Assembly: GCA_036924285.1 (NCBI GenBank)
Contig: JAYKYS010000007.1
Span: 1,860,001 to 1,924,000 of the forward strand
Direction of reading: 5' to 3'
Origin: Asterella californica
Lineage: Eukaryota > Streptophyta > Marchantiopsida > Marchantiales > Aytoniaceae
Length of the DNA stretch: 64,000 bases
The notes under the pieces were generated by a model that was not told the DNA's origin, did no database searches, and worked only from the letters and a program-made list of their open reading frames with translations. The stretch's first letter is position 1. Every line of letters starts with the position of its first letter. Below, in pieces: positions 63,366 through 64,000 of this stretch. Both the position numbers and the translations under genes were made by a program.

Positions 63366-64000
63366 CTGAAGGTTTAGCCACTAAAAATCAGCAATATAAG
63401 CAATCACCACTCTCACATGACCCATAAAGGAACACCATATTTTTGGGCTACACGTCGATATATAGCGAGTTCGCCGTTTTTATTTGTAGCATATATACTC
63501 GTCTATGAGTATAGCAGTTCGAAACATTCTACTGGGCGTGAACCCAGCGAATATATATACGATGGTACACGGGTAAAGCAGTTATTTTAGAAACAGTTAA
63601 CTTCCCCCGCACACTTAGCTAACCCCCAAATAGTTTTGAACCCATGCAAGTAAAAAGTGAGTAATAAAGAGTGGTATGAATGGCAGATAAAAGACGCAGT
63701 GAACCCAGAGAAGTACATATATTCATACGTCGAGAATGGCAGTTTTTATCAAGGACCACGCTCTTGTACAGACAGTGGTCCAGAGAAGTACATACTGAGT
63801 AGCAAAGATGGGTGTGAATGTATGCTGTCATGAGGCGTCAAGAAAGAAAATGTCTGTAACAAATGGGTATACCACCGTATGGCGTAAGTATGGCGCAAAG
63901 GCACAAGGCCGGAGATGGTACTCCCAGTATGGAAGCAATGTATGTAACAAATGGGTGTACCACCGGAAATGTATTGCGCATGGCACAATGCCGGAGATGG
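63366..64000. repeat. Dispersed and tandem repeats at window end
   Basis: 63565-63690 repeats 58960-59080. 63854-63919 and 63946-64000 are imperfect tandem copies (gtaacaaatgggt[ag]taccacc ... ggccggagatgg / gccggagatgg). ccagagaagtacata occurs at ~63708 and ~63779, and ggaccac/gtggtcc forms a small inverted pair at 63755-63784. No exon could be supported. Confidence 0.6.

Overview
The window looks like nuclear DNA of a non-seed land plant (bryophyte, lycophyte or fern grade). It holds plant-type Ty3/gypsy and Ty1/copia retrotransposons, two intron-containing genes and a large insertion of mitochondrial DNA. The mitochondrial genes in that insertion (rps1, atp8, ccmFN, rrn18) are of the type kept by bryophytes and other non-seed plants. 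Species cannot be fixed from the sequence alone.

Layout. 1-8622: a nearly complete Ty3/gypsy element on the + strand (TE1); its 5' LTR is cut by the window edge. It inserted into an old LTR of another family, a fragment of which remains at 8623-9576. 9577-28255: a scrambled nuclear mitochondrial insertion (NUMT). It carries relics of a plasmid-type family B DNA polymerase, rrn18 in two pieces of opposite orientation, a broken rps1, an open atp8 plus a partial second atp8, a nad2 scrap and the first third of ccmFN. A degenerate Ty3/gypsy element (TE2, about 10.5-17.37 kb, minus strand) sits inside it. 28256-33446: copia debris, a 1.55-kb segment with ~94-bp inverted ends and a tRNA-like gene.

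33447-54462: a 21-kb nest. Element B (+ strand, 2022-bp LTRs, 4-bp CCGG target duplication) has its 5' LTR split by element A (minus strand, 34100-45028, 4-bp ACGT duplication). B's intact 3' LTR preserves the empty target site. A and B are related. Both encode gag plus a protease with a DHG active-site triad in one frame, and RT-RNase H-integrase in the -1 frame. At the junction both have a slippery heptamer, a 7-8 nt spacer and a stem-loop with an identical 9-nt loop core; this is the most interesting signal found. A carries one pol stop codon; B carries one frameshift in gag and one in pol.

54463-58359: an internally deleted copia element and a second copy of the 28.3-30.2 kb segment, carrying a tRNA-derived SINE. 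58360-64000: the best candidate host genes, both on the minus strand. One is a four-exon gene for a 175-residue protein of unknown function (59463-60966). Upstream of it is an arginine/serine-rich, probably nuclear protein (61448-63365, 5' end not found). Several dispersed and tandem repeats flank them.
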